Assembly: GCF_000012885.1 (NCBI RefSeq)
Contig: NC_007498.2
Coordinates: 1,798,001-1,862,000, forward strand
Source: Syntrophotalea carbinolica DSM 2380
GTDB lineage: Bacteria; Desulfobacterota; Desulfuromonadia; Desulfuromonadales; Syntrophotaleaceae
Direction of reading: 5' to 3'
DNA: 64,000 nt
Position 1 is the stretch's first letter; every line of letters starts with the position of its first letter. A program made the position numbers and the translations under genes. The notes beneath the pieces are model-generated. The model was not told where the DNA came from. It ran no database searches and saw only the letters and a program-made list of their open reading frames with translations. This document shows, one piece after another, positions 17,929 through 27,756 of this stretch.

Positions 17929-19232
17929 TGGCAAATATGTCCGATTATATAGACGACCTGCACATTGAGTCGCTTGCCTATGGCGGCAGCGGTGTCGGGC
18001 GCTATGCCGGAAAGGTGGTTTTTGTGCCCCTTACCGTGCCCGGCGACCACGTACAGTGCCGGATTGTGCGACAAAAAAAACGCTATATCGAAGCTCGGGC
18101 GGAGCGTGTCCTGGTGGCGTCCGAACATCGCATCGCACCGGCTTGTCCCGCCTTCGGGCAATGCGGCGGTTGTCAGTGGCTGCATCTGCCATACGCCGAG
18201 CAATGTCATTGGAAGGAGACGATTTTTCGAGACTTTCTGGTGCGCAAGCTCGACGTGGATTCCGAGCTTGTCCGGCCGATTGTGCCATCACCCCAGCAAT
18301 GGGGCTATCGCAGCCGGGTGCAGCTTAAGTGTCTGAATACGCCAAAAGGTTTTCTGGTCGGATTTTATCGCCGGGGAAGTCATTATGTCATACCGGTAGA
18401 CCATTGCCCCATTCTTCATCCGCTGCTGAATCAAGCCAAGGACCTGTTGCGGTCATGGATCGAAAATACGCGCTGGAGCCAGTTTGTTTCGCAGATCGAC
18501 CTGGCTGTCGATGACCAGGAGCGGGTGAGGGCTGTCGTTCATTGCCTGGCCAACGATGTGGATGACTTCGTGACTCACCTGAAGCCGGGTGCCCTGTCGG
18601 CGAATATGGGGCTTTTTGTTCAAACCGGTCGCAAGCATAATCTGCAACATGTGTGCGGGCCGGTGGAGTTGCTGATCGAGGTCGATACTCCGGAACTGCG
18701 ACTTGGGTACGGACCGGGTGGTTTCGCCCAGATCAACCTGCCGCAAAATCGAGCCATGGTGCGCGAGGTTGTCGGTACGTTGGTCAGCAATCCGCCGGGG
18801 AGGGTGTTGGATCTTTTCTGCGGTATGGGTAATTTCAGCCTGCCCGTTGCGCGTCTGGCGCAGGAGGTGGTAGGGGTGGAAGCTTATCTGCAAAGTATTG
18901 AAATGGCACGCCTCAATGCCCGTTTGAACGAGATAGAAAATGTTTCGTTCTTTGCCCGGGAAGCGTACGGTGCAGCCACGGAGTACGGTGCGGATGGTGC
19001 GATCGATCTGGTGATTATGGATCCGCCCAGGAGTGGCGCCTATGATGTGGCCCGCGAACTGGTGACCGTGCGTCCTGCAAGAATCCTGTATGTTTCGTGC
19101 GATCCCCCAACACTCGTCCGGGATCTGCTGCCGTTGCTGCACAACGGTTATCGGTTGGTGTGGTCACGCCCCTTCGACTTGTTCCCGCACACGCATCATA
19201 CCGAAAGCATTACCTTTCTGGAGAGAGTTTGA
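17928..19232 (+). CDS. rlmD: 23S rRNA m5U1939 methyltransferase (RlmD/RumA type)
   Basis: The protein has 434 residues from ATG 17928, which overlaps the trmJ TGA; GTG 17925 is one codon earlier. A TRAM domain spans residues about 5-60. A [4Fe-4S]-type cysteine cluster follows (CPAFGQCGGCQW). The methyltransferase motifs are VLDLFCGMGNFSLP, IMDPPRSGAYDV and the catalytic YVSCDPPTLVRDL. It methylates uridine in 23S rRNA; RlmC-type or TrmFO-like specificity cannot be excluded. Confidence 0.88.
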   Translation: MANMSDYIDDLHIESLAYGGSGVGRYAGKVVFVPLTVPGDHVQCRIVRQKKRYIEARAERVLVASEHRIAPACPAFGQCGGCQWLHLPYAEQCHWKETIFRDFLVRKLDVDSELVRPIVPSPQQWGYRSRVQLKCLNTPKGFLVGFYRRGSHYVIPVDHCPILHPLLNQAKDLLRSWIENTRWSQFVSQIDLAVDDQERVRAVVHCLANDVDDFVTHLKPGALSANMGLFVQTGRKHNLQHVCGPVELLIEVDTPELRLGYGPGGFAQINLPQNRAMVREVVGTLVSNPPGRVLDLFCGMGNFSLPVARLAQEVVGVEAYLQSIEMARLNARLNEIENVSFFAREAYGAATEYGADGAIDLVIMDPPRSGAYDVARELVTVRPARILYVSCDPPTLVRDLLPLLHNGYRLVWSRPFDLFPHTHHTESITFLERV

Positions 19233-19340
19233 GAGAGGCGGCCAGGAGTGAATCGGTCGTCTGGGAAAGGTTTGAATATAAAATCTTTCTTGCTTTATTC
19301 AATGCTTTATGGTAACAATCATATGTCAAATACGTTCACT

Positions 19341-19375
19341 ACGGAAAAGTGGGCTCTAAGCTCACTTTTTTTATT
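19341..19375 (+). ncRNA. rimP leader hairpin (cis-acting RNA)
   Basis: GTGGGC (19349-19354) and GCTCAC (19360-19365) form a 6-bp stem with loop TCTAA. It is flanked by A4 before and a T-rich run after, 25-30 bases before the rimP start. The form (A-run, GUGGGC hairpin, U-run) matches the described rimP leader motif, a conserved element before rimP in many Proteobacteria. It may attenuate transcription of the nusA/infB operon. Confidence 0.7.
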
Positions 19376-19399
19376 TCAAGCAGAGGAAAATTCGATCGC

Positions 19400-19888
19400 A
19401 TGACGCAACAGACCGTTCTGGATAAAATCCGTTCTCTCGTTCTGCCTGTTCTGGAAGAAAAGGGGCGCGAACTCGTTGACGTCGAATACAGACGGGAAGG
19501 ACAGGGCTGGATTCTGCGCTTGTACATTGATCAACCCGGCGGCGTGACTCTCGATGCCTGTGCCGAAGTCAGTCGGGAGGTTGGCGTGCTTCTCGAGGTT
19601 GAGGACCCCATTGATACCGCGTATAATCTGGAAGTTTCGTCACCCGGCCTCGATCGTCCTTTAACCAAGCTCGAAGACTACGAGCGGTTCGCCGGTCGAC
19701 TGGCCAAGGTGAAAAGTCGGGTCTCGATCGATGTCGATGGCAAGGGGCGCGGAAGAAAGACCTTTGTCGGCGTCCTTGCTGGTCTGTCCGAGGGTAAGGT
19801 TGTCCTCGAGCTTAAAGATAAAAACGGTTTCCGGATGGAAATTCCTTTTGAGGATATCGAAAAAGCCAATCTGGAAATTGAATTCTGA
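19400..19888 (+). CDS. rimP: Ribosome maturation factor RimP
   Basis: The protein has 162 residues from ATG 19400 (MTQQTVLDKIRSLVLPVLEE). RimP features are LVDVEYRREGQGWILRLYID, GVTLDACAEVSREV and the YNLEVSSPGLDRPL signature. It helps mature the 30S subunit. First gene of the operon rimP-nusA-ylxR-infB-ylxP-rbfA-nrnA-truB. The upstream hairpin is probably a cis-regulator. Confidence 0.95.
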   Translation: MTQQTVLDKIRSLVLPVLEEKGRELVDVEYRREGQGWILRLYIDQPGGVTLDACAEVSREVGVLLEVEDPIDTAYNLEVSSPGLDRPLTKLEDYERFAGRLAKVKSRVSIDVDGKGRGRKTFVGVLAGLSEGKVVLELKDKNGFRMEIPFEDIEKANLEIEF

Positions 19889-19978
19889 TTCAACGCCGCT
19901 AGCGGTCATCATTGGATGGTCGCCGCCTTCATGTTTTGTAGGAAGGGCGGATCTAAAAAAACATCGAGGGGGATTTGG

Positions 19979-21199
19979 ATGTTGGTAAATCTTAACCATA
20001 TCATCGAACAGGTTGTGAAAGAAAAGGGCATTGATCGGGGAGTTCTGGTCGAAGCCCTTGAGTCTGCCGTGCTTTCTGCAGCGAACAAAAAGTACCGCAA
20101 TACTCGCGATCTGGAAGCTCACTTCAACGACGGACTGGGGGAGGTTGAACTCTTTGAGTTCGTAACGGTTGTCGATGAGGTGGTTGACTCCTATAAGGAG
20201 ATCGATCTCGAGGAAGCCCGTGAAATCGATGAAGAAGTCGAGGTGGGCGACTCCCTGGGGATGAAGATAGAAAGCGGCAACTTCAGCCGCATCGCGGCCC
20301 AAACCGCCAAGCAAGTCATTATTCAGAAGGTGCGCGAAGCCGAGCGGGAAAAAATATACAATGAGTTCAAGGATCGTGTCGGCGAACTTGTTAACGGCAT
20401 CGTCCGCAGGTACGAGCGCGGTGATCTTATCGTCGATCTCGGCCTTGCCGAAGGGCTGTTGCCTCACCGGGAACAGGTGCCCAGGGAAAACTATCGTCAG
20501 GGGGATCGGGCACGCGTGCTTATCTCCGAGGTTAAAATCTCTACCAAGGGGCCGCAGATTATTCTGTCGCGAACCCATCCCGGGCTTGTGGCATCGCTTT
20601 TCCAGTTTGAGGTGCCCGAGATTGCCGAAGGTATCGTGGAGATCAAGGCCGTGGCCCGTGAGGCCGGTAGCCGCACCAAGATTGCAGTAGCCTCTTACGA
20701 TCCGGATGTTGACCCTGTCGGCGCCTGTGTCGGCATGCGGGGTTCTCGTGTGCAGAACGTGGTTTCCGAATTGCGGGGTGAAAAGATCGATATCGTTCCC
20801 TGGTCGCCTGACGTGGGACGCTTTGTATGTGCCTCTCTCGCGCCGGCTGAGGTCACCAGAATCTATCTCGACAACGATGAACAGGCCCTGGAAGTCATTG
20901 TGCCTGACGATCAGTTGTCTCTGGCCATTGGTAAAAAGGGTCAGAATGTCCGCTTGGCGGCTAGGTTGACCGGCTGGAATATCGATATCAAGAGCGAGAC
21001 ACGTGCCGCAGAGGCCGCCAAGGAGGCCCTTGGGGAGTCCGTGGCTGTTGAAGATGCCTCGTCTGAGGATGTGGCATCCGAGGACGCCACCGTACAGGAA
21101 TCACCGAGTGTAGATGCGGTGTTGGATGATGCTTCGGACGAAGTGACGGAGGTTTCAGATTCGAATGAAGAAGGATCGGTCGAAGAGCCGTCGGCCTGA
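19979..21199 (+). CDS. nusA: Transcription termination/antitermination factor NusA
   Basis: The protein has 406 residues from ATG 19979 (GAGGGGGA upstream). An N-terminal RNA-polymerase domain is followed by an S1 domain (VNGIVRRYERGDLIVDLG near residue 135) and two KH domains (VGACVGMRGSRVQNV and LSLAIGKKGQNVRLAA). It ends in an acidic, low-complexity tail of about 55 residues instead of the C-terminal acidic repeats of enteric NusA. Its 3' end overlaps ylxR by 35 bp. Confidence 0.96.
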   Translation: MLVNLNHIIEQVVKEKGIDRGVLVEALESAVLSAANKKYRNTRDLEAHFNDGLGEVELFEFVTVVDEVVDSYKEIDLEEAREIDEEVEVGDSLGMKIESGNFSRIAAQTAKQVIIQKVREAEREKIYNEFKDRVGELVNGIVRRYERGDLIVDLGLAEGLLPHREQVPRENYRQGDRARVLISEVKISTKGPQIILSRTHPGLVASLFQFEVPEIAEGIVEIKAVAREAGSRTKIAVASYDPDVDPVGACVGMRGSRVQNVVSELRGEKIDIVPWSPDVGRFVCASLAPAEVTRIYLDNDEQALEVIVPDDQLSLAIGKKGQNVRLAARLTGWNIDIKSETRAAEAAKEALGESVAVEDASSEDVASEDATVQESPSVDAVLDDASDEVTEVSDSNEEGSVEEPSA

Positions 21200-21803
21200 A
21201 CCTGGCAGCGTCGTTAAGTCCGGTCCTCAGCGAACCTGTGCCGGGTGCAGGAAGTCTCTTGACCAGGATCTTTTGGTACGGTATGTTCTCAGCCCGCAAG
21301 GTGAGATCGTCATCGATTATCGAAGAAAATTGCCAGGTCGCGGTGTTTATACCTGCTTCAATCACGAATGTGTTGACACCGCCGTAAAACGAGGCCAGCT
21401 GCAACGTTCATTAAGGGGCGGCCAGGTTGCTTCCACGGATGTATTGTGGCAAGCCCTTCAAGAGCAGGTTCGCGCTAAAGTATTGAGTTTAATCGGCATG
21501 GCGAGAAAAGCGGGGCAGGTCGTCTCCGGCACCCGTCAGGTCTTGTCCGAAATACGATCCGGAAAACACTTCGGATTACTTCTGCGGGCATCCGATCTTT
21601 CGCCTGCCATTGCCGATAAAGTAGATAAAACGGCCCGATGTAGCGGCATTCCGTGTTTTGCTCCGTTCGGTAAGGAGCACATGGGGCAGTTGCTTGGGAA
21701 ATCCGAACGCGGTGTCGTTGCGTTGAAAAGTGGTTCACTGGCCGTATCCGTTGTGGATGAACTGGAACGGCTGGATAAATTCGCGGGGGAGCTTAATGGG
21801 TAA
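21165..21803 (+). CDS. YlxR (DUF448) fused to an L7Ae-like ribosomal-protein domain
   Basis: This 212-residue protein has two parts. Residues 20-95 are YlxR-like ([39 protein letters not shown]). Residues 105-190 resemble the L7Ae/L30e RNA-binding fold ([19 protein letters not shown]). YlxR and L7Ae-like genes are separate neighbours in Firmicutes; fused forms are common in Deltaproteobacteria. Located between nusA and infB, overlapping both. It probably binds RNA or acts in nucleoid/translation control. Confidence 0.88.
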   Translation: MKKDRSKSRRPEPGSVVKSGPQRTCAGCRKSLDQDLLVRYVLSPQGEIVIDYRRKLPGRGVYTCFNHECVDTAVKRGQLQRSLRGGQVASTDVLWQALQEQVRAKVLSLIGMARKAGQVVSGTRQVLSEIRSGKHFGLLLRASDLSPAIADKVDKTARCSGIPCFAPFGKEHMGQLLGKSERGVVALKSGSLAVSVVDELERLDKFAGELNG

Positions 21804-24639
21804 AAAAATACGAGTATATGAATTAGCACAAAAAATGGGTGTCGATAATAAAGTGTTGCTGGAAAAGCTCCACGAAGCCGGCATTGACGCAAAAAGCCAC
21901 ATGAGTGTCTTGAGTGAGGAAGATGTCGAGAAGCTTGATGAAGCACCCGCCAAGGTGGAACGCGTAGAAGAACGCCGCATTACCGCCGGCGTCATTCGGC
22001 GTCGTCGCAAAGAAGTCCCCCAGGAAGAGAAGGCGGCGCCCCCCGCAGCTGCCGAAGAACCTTCCTCTGTAGACACCGCTGTCGCCGAAGAAGCTCCCGC
22101 AGAAGAAGTGCAACCCGTCTCTGATCAACCGGAGATCGCTGTTGAGCCCCCCCCCGCGGGCAAACAGGAAGAGGTTGCAGCGCCTGCGCCGGAACCCAAG
22201 GCGGAGGAGCCGGTCGTAGAAGAAGTAATCGCGGAGCCTGCAGTGGAGGAAGTGGTCGAAGAGCCATCTGCTGTTGAGCAGGAAGAACATGTTGAGACAA
22301 CACCGGTCGCCGAAGAAGAGCCAAAGGTAGAGGAACAACCGTCCGTTGAAGCTGAAAGCAAGGCTGTTTCCGGGGAGCTCGAAGAATCAAAAACGGCCGA
22401 TCAATCAAAAGGGCAGTCGGAAGCGGCTGAAGTTTCGGTGACCAAGGAAAAACCCAAAGTAGAAAAAGCTACGGCTAATCGTGCCAAAATTCTCGGCCGC
22501 GTGGAGCTCTCCACGCTGACCTCGCCTCCCAAACGCCAGGAACGCGCTAAAAATGGCAAAGGACGCCCCGAACGTCCCAAGGGAGCAAAGCCTTCCGGCG
22601 GTCCGGCGCCTCGCGCTAAAGAAGCCGCACCCCAGGCGGCTGTGCCATTTGACGGCGGTCCGGCCCCTGATAAAGAGGTTCGCGGAGGCAAAAAGGGTAA
22701 AAAGGGCAAAGGCAATTCGTACGATAAGGATAAAGGCTTTGCCGACGGCGGTAAGGGGCGTCGTGCTCGCAGGCAGGTTTACGAGCCGGAACGCGATGAA
22801 CGTCGTATGCGTCGCGGTAAAAAGACTCCCAAGCCGCAAAAGAAAACTGAGGTTACCGTCTCCAAGGCGATCAAACGTATCATCCGCATCAGCGATGTCA
22901 TTACCGTCGGTGAACTGGCCAAGCGCATGGGGGTCAAGAGTAAGGACCTTATCACCGAACTTATGCGCCAGGGGCAAATGGTCACCATCAATCACCCCCT
23001 CGATTTCGAAACCGCTGCCATCCTCGCTTCCGAATTCAATTACGAAGTGGAAAACGTGGCTTTCGACGAAGAAAACCTGCTGGCGGATACTGCCGCTGTC
23101 ACCGAAGAAGGCGATAGTGAAGAAGGGTGCGTGCCCAGGCCGCCGGTCGTTACCATCATGGGCCATGTCGACCATGGTAAAACCAGTTTGCTGGATGCGA
23201 TTCGAGCCACCAATGTAACCGGCGGAGAGGCCGGCGGGATCACCCAGCATATCGGTGCCTACGACGTTAGTGTGGATGACAAGAAGATCACCTTCCTCGA
23301 TACGCCTGGTCACGAAGCCTTTACCTCCATGCGAGCCCGTGGAGCCAAAGTTACCGATATCGTTATTCTGGTTGTTGCTGCCGATGACGGTGTCATGCCG
23401 CAAACCAAGGAAGCCATCAACCATTCCAAGGCTGCCGGCGTTCCCATTATCGTGGCTGTCAACAAGATGGATAAGCCCGACGCCAATTCCGATCGCGTCA
23501 AGCAGGAACTCACCGAGTTCGAAATGATCCCGGAGGAATGGGGTGGCGATACCATCTTTGTCGAGGTGTCCGCTAAAAATCGCACCAATCTCGATTCTTT
23601 GCTGGAAATGGTTCTGCTTCAGGCAGAGGTTCTGGAACTTAAAGCCAATCCGAACAAGCGTGCAAAAGGTGCCATTGTAGAAGCGCGTCTCGATCGTGGA
23701 CGCGGTCCCGTAGCCACGGTTCTGGTGGAGGAAGGCACCTTGCGTATCGGCGATCCTATCGTTTCGGGTCTGCACTACGGTAAGGTTCGCACCATGACCA
23801 ACGATCGTGGGGAACGTCTGGAGGAAGCCGGACCGGCTTGCCCCGTCGAGGTCACAGGTCTTTCCGGAACGCCAACGGCTGGTGATTCTTTCCATGCTGT
23901 CGAGTCCGAAAAAGACGCCAAGGAAGTGGCCACCCACAGGCAACGCAAAGTCCGCGAGCAGGAATTGGCATCTACCAGCAAGATATCTTTGGAACAACTC
24001 TATGCCCGCATGCAGGAAGGCGAGGTTCAGGAGCTTAAAGTTATCATCAAGGCCGATGTTCAGGGGTCCGTGGAAGCCGTTCGCGATTCGCTGGTCAAGC
24101 TTTCCACCGATGCATGTCGACTGGTTGTCATTCATACCGCCGTCGGTGGTATCAATGAAAGCGATGTGTCTCTTGCCTCTGCTTCCGATGCCATCATTCT
24201 CGGCTTCAATGTGCGCGCCGAATCCAAGGCGGCAGCTCTTGCAGAAACAGAGGGCGTTGATATCCGCTTCTATAATGTCATTTATGATGCGGTAAATGAT
24301 ATCCGGGATGCTATGGAAGGCTTGCTTGCCCCGACGCTGAGAGAGAAACATCTCGGTAAGGTGGAAGTTCGTGAAACCTTCCATGTATCCAAAGTGGGGA
24401 CGATTGCCGGTTGTTACGTTACCGAAGGCAAGGTGCTGCGCAATGCGCAGGTGCGGTTGATCCGTGATCACGTTGTGATTTGGGAAGGTAAGCTTGCATC
24501 CTTGAAACGTTTTAAAGATGATGCCCGCGAAGTTCAGAATGGTTATGAATGCGGGTTGAGCCTTGAGAACTACAATGACATCAAGGTCGGCGATATTATC
24601 GAAGTCTTTGAAATGGAAGAGGTGAAAACCTCTCTCTGA
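21796..24639 (+). CDS. infB: Translation initiation factor IF-2
   Basis: The protein has 947 residues from ATG 21796 (GGGGGAG upstream), overlapping ylxR by 8 bp. IF2_N motifs occur twice ([20 protein letters not shown] and [18 protein letters not shown]). Between them is a long low-complexity region (residues about 60-350) rich in Glu, Pro, Ala, then Lys/Arg/Gly. The GTPase core has [18 protein letters not shown] and a G5 SAK. C-terminal domains II-IV are complete. It places initiator tRNA on the 30S subunit. Confidence 0.97.
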   Translation: MGKKIRVYELAQKMGVDNKVLLEKLHEAGIDAKSHMSVLSEEDVEKLDEAPAKVERVEERRITAGVIRRRRKEVPQEEKAAPPAAAEEPSSVDTAVAEEAPAEEVQPVSDQPEIAVEPPPAGKQEEVAAPAPEPKAEEPVVEEVIAEPAVEEVVEEPSAVEQEEHVETTPVAEEEPKVEEQPSVEAESKAVSGELEESKTADQSKGQSEAAEVSVTKEKPKVEKATANRAKILGRVELSTLTSPPKRQERAKNGKGRPERPKGAKPSGGPAPRAKEAAPQAAVPFDGGPAPDKEVRGGKKGKKGKGNSYDKDKGFADGGKGRRARRQVYEPERDERRMRRGKKTPKPQKKTEVTVSKAIKRIIRISDVITVGELAKRMGVKSKDLITELMRQGQMVTINHPLDFETAAILASEFNYEVENVAFDEENLLADTAAVTEEGDSEEGCVPRPPVVTIMGHVDHGKTSLLDAIRATNVTGGEAGGITQHIGAYDVSVDDKKITFLDTPGHEAFTSMRARGAKVTDIVILVVAADDGVMPQTKEAINHSKAAGVPIIVAVNKMDKPDANSDRVKQELTEFEMIPEEWGGDTIFVEVSAKNRTNLDSLLEMVLLQAEVLELKANPNKRAKGAIVEARLDRGRGPVATVLVEEGTLRIGDPIVSGLHYGKVRTMTNDRGERLEEAGPACPVEVTGLSGTPTAGDSFHAVESEKDAKEVATHRQRKVREQELASTSKISLEQLYARMQEGEVQELKVIIKADVQGSVEAVRDSLVKLSTDACRLVVIHTAVGGINESDVSLASASDAIILGFNVRAESKAAALAETEGVDIRFYNVIYDAVNDIRDAMEGLLAPTLREKHLGKVEVRETFHVSKVGTIAGCYVTEGKVLRNAQVRLIRDHVVIWEGKLASLKRFKDDAREVQNGYECGLSLENYNDIKVGDIIEVFEMEEVKTSL

Positions 24640-24656
24640 CAGGTTTGGGATCGATC

Positions 24657-24944
24657 ATGGTTGTCGGGGTTATGCAGGTTGAACTCTTTATCCATGGCGC
24701 CCAAAACCTTAAGGCCAAACGCGCTGTGGTCAAAAGCCTTATCGGGCGCTGCCGTGCGCGTTTTCCCGTCAGTTGCGCCGAGGTCGGACATCGCGATCTA
24801 TGGCAGAGGACGACGATCGGCTTCACCATAGTTGAAAAGGACGAAGCTTCTGCGGATCGAATCCTGCAGAAGGTGATTGTAGAACTCGAGCGATCATCGC
24901 TTGCCGAAATTATCCGGCAGGACATGGAACTCATACATTATTGA
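24657..24944 (+). CDS. YlxP (DUF503) family protein
   Basis: The protein has 95 residues from ATG 24657 (MVVGVMQVELFIHGAQNLKAKRAVVKSL). This opening is typical of DUF503, and the position between infB and rbfA is that of ylxP. A TTG at 24645 is four codons upstream. The ribosome site is weak. The role is unknown; a link to ribosome assembly is inferred from neighbours only. Confidence 0.88.
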   Translation: MVVGVMQVELFIHGAQNLKAKRAVVKSLIGRCRARFPVSCAEVGHRDLWQRTTIGFTIVEKDEASADRILQKVIVELERSSLAEIIRQDMELIHY

Positions 24945-24956
24945 CAGGTGTAGAAT

Positions 24957-25316
24957 TTGGATCATCCACGACCGCATCGCGTCGGCGAGCAATTGCAAAA
25001 GGAAATATCGGCCCTGTTGCTTAAGGGCCTTAAGGATCCACGCGTGGGATTCGTGACCATCACCGCTGTGAGCGTAACTCCCGACATGCATCTTGCGCGC
25101 GTTTATTACACCGTATACGGTGAAGAAGAGCAGCGCAAGGAAACGCAAAAGGGTCTGGAAAGTGCGACACCTTTTTTCCGTAGGGAGCTTGGCCGGCGTC
25201 TGCGCATGAGGTATGTACCCGACCTTGTATTTGAATTTGACAAGGCCCTCGAGTACGGAAACCGTATCGAAAGTCTGTTGCGACAACTGAATGAGGACAA
25301 ACCCAGCGATGATTAA
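24957..25316 (+). CDS. rbfA: Ribosome-binding factor A
   Basis: This 119-residue KH-type protein starts at TTG 24957 with AGGTG six bases upstream. The motifs [29 protein letters not shown] and the C-terminal [20 protein letters not shown], shown here in part, are standard for RbfA. It is needed for late 30S maturation and cold adaptation. The 3' end overlaps nrnA by 8 bp. Confidence 0.95.
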
Positions 25317-26265
25317 TGCGATCGTCCAATTGATCGGGGAGAGCCAGAGTTTTTTGGTGGCCTCCCATGCTCATCCGGATGGTGATGCTGTGGGTTCCAC
25401 CCTGGCTCTGGTCAGCTTTTTGCGCCAATTGGGGAAAAACGCCGTCGCATTTAATCTTGATGGCATACCTGAAGAGCTTTCGTTTTTGCCCGGCGCCGAC
25501 GAGGTGATCTGTCAGCCTGAAGCTTTGAGCTCGTACGATGTGGGTTTCATTCTTGACTCCGGCGAATTGGGGCGGGCGGGTGATTTCCTGCAAAATCATT
25601 GCTCGAAGCTGGTCAATGTGGATCACCATCCGCATTCCGAACCCTTTGGTGCCATAAATTATGTGGATGAGCAGGCTTGTGCCACAGGCGCGCTTATCTA
25701 TCGCATTATCCAAACGGCCGGCTACAGTATTTCACATGATGTTGCATTGTGTGTCTACACGGCCATTCTGTCCGACACCGGGTCGTTTCGCTATTCCAAT
25801 GCCAATCCCGAAGCTTTTCAGATCGCTTCGGCGCTGGTGGAAGTCGGGGTTTCGCCATGGTATGTGGCCGGGAATCTCTATGAAAGCAGGCCTGCCGAAC
25901 AGATAAAGCTTCTTTCCCATGTATTGGAAACCCTCACCGTTTCCTCCTGCGGGCGTTTCGGGTCGGTTATGGTTACGACCGGAATGTTGCAGGCAGCAGG
26001 CGCTCGTCCTGAGCATACAGACGGTCTTATCAATTATCCTCGTTCCATTCGAGGCGTTGAGGTTGCCTTGTTTTTCCGGCAAGTCGAAGATGATCTGTTT
26101 AAGGTCAGTTTCCGATCCAAAGGTAAGGTTGATGTGGGATCTCTTGCCCGTGAACTTGGGGGAGGAGGGCATCACAATGCCGCCGGAGCTACGGTTGCAG
26201 GTAGTATGGAACAAGTTCAAGAAGTTGTTTTCGACCGCCTGAACGCACTTCTTCCGCTCTGCTGA
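25309..26265 (+). CDS. nrnA: Bifunctional oligoribonuclease/pAp phosphatase (NrnA, DHH-DHHA1)
   Basis: The protein has 318 residues. ATG 25309 ([19 protein letters not shown]) is chosen over ATG 25291, which lacks a site; GAGGAC precedes it. The DHH motifs are [20 protein letters not shown] and [11 protein letters not shown]; the DHHA1 domain ends with [10 protein letters not shown]. It degrades nanoRNA and 3'-phosphoadenosine 5'-phosphate. Operon placement between rbfA and truB is as in Bacilli and Geobacter. Confidence 0.93.
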
Positions 26266-27185
26266 TGAACGGTATCCTTATTGTCGATAAGCCGCAGGGG
26301 ATGACCTCCCATGCTGTGGTAGGACGTATCAGGCGCCTGTTCGGTTTGCGTAAGGTCGGACATGCCGGTACCCTCGACCCTCTGGCTACCGGTGTCTTGG
26401 TAGTGGCCCTCGGTCAGGCTACCCGGATCCTTCAGTTCCTTATGCAGGAAAATAAGGTTTACCGCGCGTCGCTGGTTCTCGGCAAGACCACCGATACTCA
26501 GGATTCCGAAGGGCAGATTGTGGCTACCAGCGATCCGGGACACATCGATGCGCAGTCTGTAGCCGATGTCTGTCATAGCATGGTTGGCAGTTACGATCAG
26601 ATGCCTCCTATGTATTCGGCGCTGAAAAAGGATGGGGTGCCGCTATATAAACTCGCCAGGCAAGGTGTGGAGGTCAGCCGCAAACCCAGACGTATCACGA
26701 TTTTTGATCTGCAATTATTGGCTGTCGAGCCTCCGAATATCACCTTCGATGTGCATTGTTCGAAGGGGACTTATGTTCGTACTATCTGCCATGATATCGG
26801 TGTTAAACTCGGTTGCGGCGCACACTTGACAGCTCTGCGACGTCTGCGAAGCGCTCCTTTTGACGTCAAGGAAGCCGTCACCCTGGAAGCCATTGAATTG
26901 ATGGCTCCTGAGGATCGTCCGGAACTGCTTTTGTCGATTGCCGAAGCGCTTCGGGAATATCCGTCCCTGAATGTTTGCCCGGAGGGTATAAAACGTCTTG
27001 GTTACGGCATTCCTCCCACGGCGGATATGATAGCGGATACAATCGATTTCGAAGAGGGAACCCAGGTTTTACTTGTGGGTCCCGGGGGAGCGCTCGCCAT
27101 GGCGACATACGTGCCTTCGAGGGCGCGGGAAAGCCGTGGCGATTTTGAGTTGTTGCGGGTTTTTAATGATGGCGGTAGCTCTTAA
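26265..27185 (+). CDS. truB: tRNA pseudouridine-55 synthase
   Basis: This 306-residue protein starts at ATG 26265, whose A is the last base of the nrnA stop. Motifs: GILIVDKPQGMTSHAVV, then GHAGTLDPLATGVL with the catalytic Asp, then QMPPMYSALKKDGVPLYKLAR. A PUA-like C-terminus is present. It makes the universal pseudouridine 55 in the T-loop. Confidence 0.96.
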   Translation: MNGILIVDKPQGMTSHAVVGRIRRLFGLRKVGHAGTLDPLATGVLVVALGQATRILQFLMQENKVYRASLVLGKTTDTQDSEGQIVATSDPGHIDAQSVADVCHSMVGSYDQMPPMYSALKKDGVPLYKLARQGVEVSRKPRRITIFDLQLLAVEPPNITFDVHCSKGTYVRTICHDIGVKLGCGAHLTALRRLRSAPFDVKEAVTLEAIELMAPEDRPELLLSIAEALREYPSLNVCPEGIKRLGYGIPPTADMIADTIDFEEGTQVLLVGPGGALAMATYVPSRARESRGDFELLRVFNDGGSS

Positions 27186-27191
27186 TTGCGC

Positions 27192-27220
27192 TTTACACCA
27201 CCACGTAACTATGCTATTTA
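27192..27220 (+). promoter_or_regulatory. Probable sigma-70 promoter for rpsO
   Basis: TTTACA (27192-27197) and TATTTA (27215-27220) are 17 bp apart, 66 bp before the rpsO GTG. A perfect palindrome TTATAACGTTATAA follows at 27230-27243 and could be an extra -10-like or operator site. Confidence 0.45.
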
Positions 27221-27285
27221 AATTACGCTTTATAACGTTATAATAACCATTTAGGTTGAATTTCAACACGAAAGGAGGTGGCAAG

Positions 27286-27552
27286 GTGCTGGCCACTGAA
27301 AAAAAGCAGGAACTCATCGATCAGTATAAACGTCATGAGGGTGATACAGGTTCTCCTGAGGTACAGATTGCTCTGCTGTCAGAACGCATTACTTATCTGA
27401 CCGAGCATTTTCGGACTCATAAAAAAGACCATCACTCGCGTCGAGGTTTGCTGAAGATTGTCGGGCAGCGTAGACGTCTTTTGGATTATCTCAAAAGCAA
27501 CGATGTCGAACGTTACCGTGCAATCATAAAAAGTCTCGGTATCCGCAGGTAG
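27286..27552 (+). CDS. rpsO: 30S ribosomal protein S15
   Basis: The protein has 88 residues from GTG 27286, which follows a near-perfect AAAGGAGGTG. The S15 pattern is present: [51 protein letters not shown]. It binds 16S rRNA helix 22. In many bacteria S15 represses its own mRNA; the leader here was not examined beyond the palindrome. Confidence 0.96.
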   Translation: MLATEKKQELIDQYKRHEGDTGSPEVQIALLSERITYLTEHFRTHKKDHHSRRGLLKIVGQRRRLLDYLKSNDVERYRAIIKSLGIRR

Positions 27553-27557
27553 TATAG

Positions 27558-27606
27558 GGCAGCACGCTTCCCGTCGATGTTGGGAGGCCTGCTGCCTGAG
27601 TTTTTT
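27558..27606 (+). terminator. Rho-independent terminator between rpsO and pnp
   Basis: GGCAGCA (27558-27564) pairs with TGCTGCC (27590-27596). An inner CTTCCC/GGGAGG stem is possible. T6 follows at 27601-27606. It lies 6 bp after the rpsO stop, so some read-through into pnp is likely, as in enteric bacteria. Confidence 0.75.
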
Positions 27607-27633
27607 GTATGCTATTGGAGGTTGTCCGGAGAG

Positions 27634-27664
27634 AACAGCCGATCCGCGTGGATGAGCGGCTGTT
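27634..27664 (+). promoter_or_regulatory. Leader hairpin upstream of pnp
   Basis: AACAGCCG (27634-27641) pairs with CGGCTGTT (27657-27664), with inner ATCC/GGAT and a GCGT loop, about 95 bases before the pnp start. There is no T-run, so it is not a terminator. In E. coli a pnp leader stem cut by RNase III lets PNPase repress itself; a similar role here is inference. Confidence 0.45.
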
Positions 27665-27756
27665 GTTTCAGGCCAGTCTCCTTTAGCCGTTTAAAGAGAA
27701 TGTTTTTGTGAGGTACTGAAGATTAAGGTTTAACCTCTCAAGCAAAGGAGCATAAT

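Noticed and set aside
22405-24471. 688-codon minus-strand open frame
   Set aside because: It is the shadow of infB on the opposite strand, with no family motif and no ribosome site.
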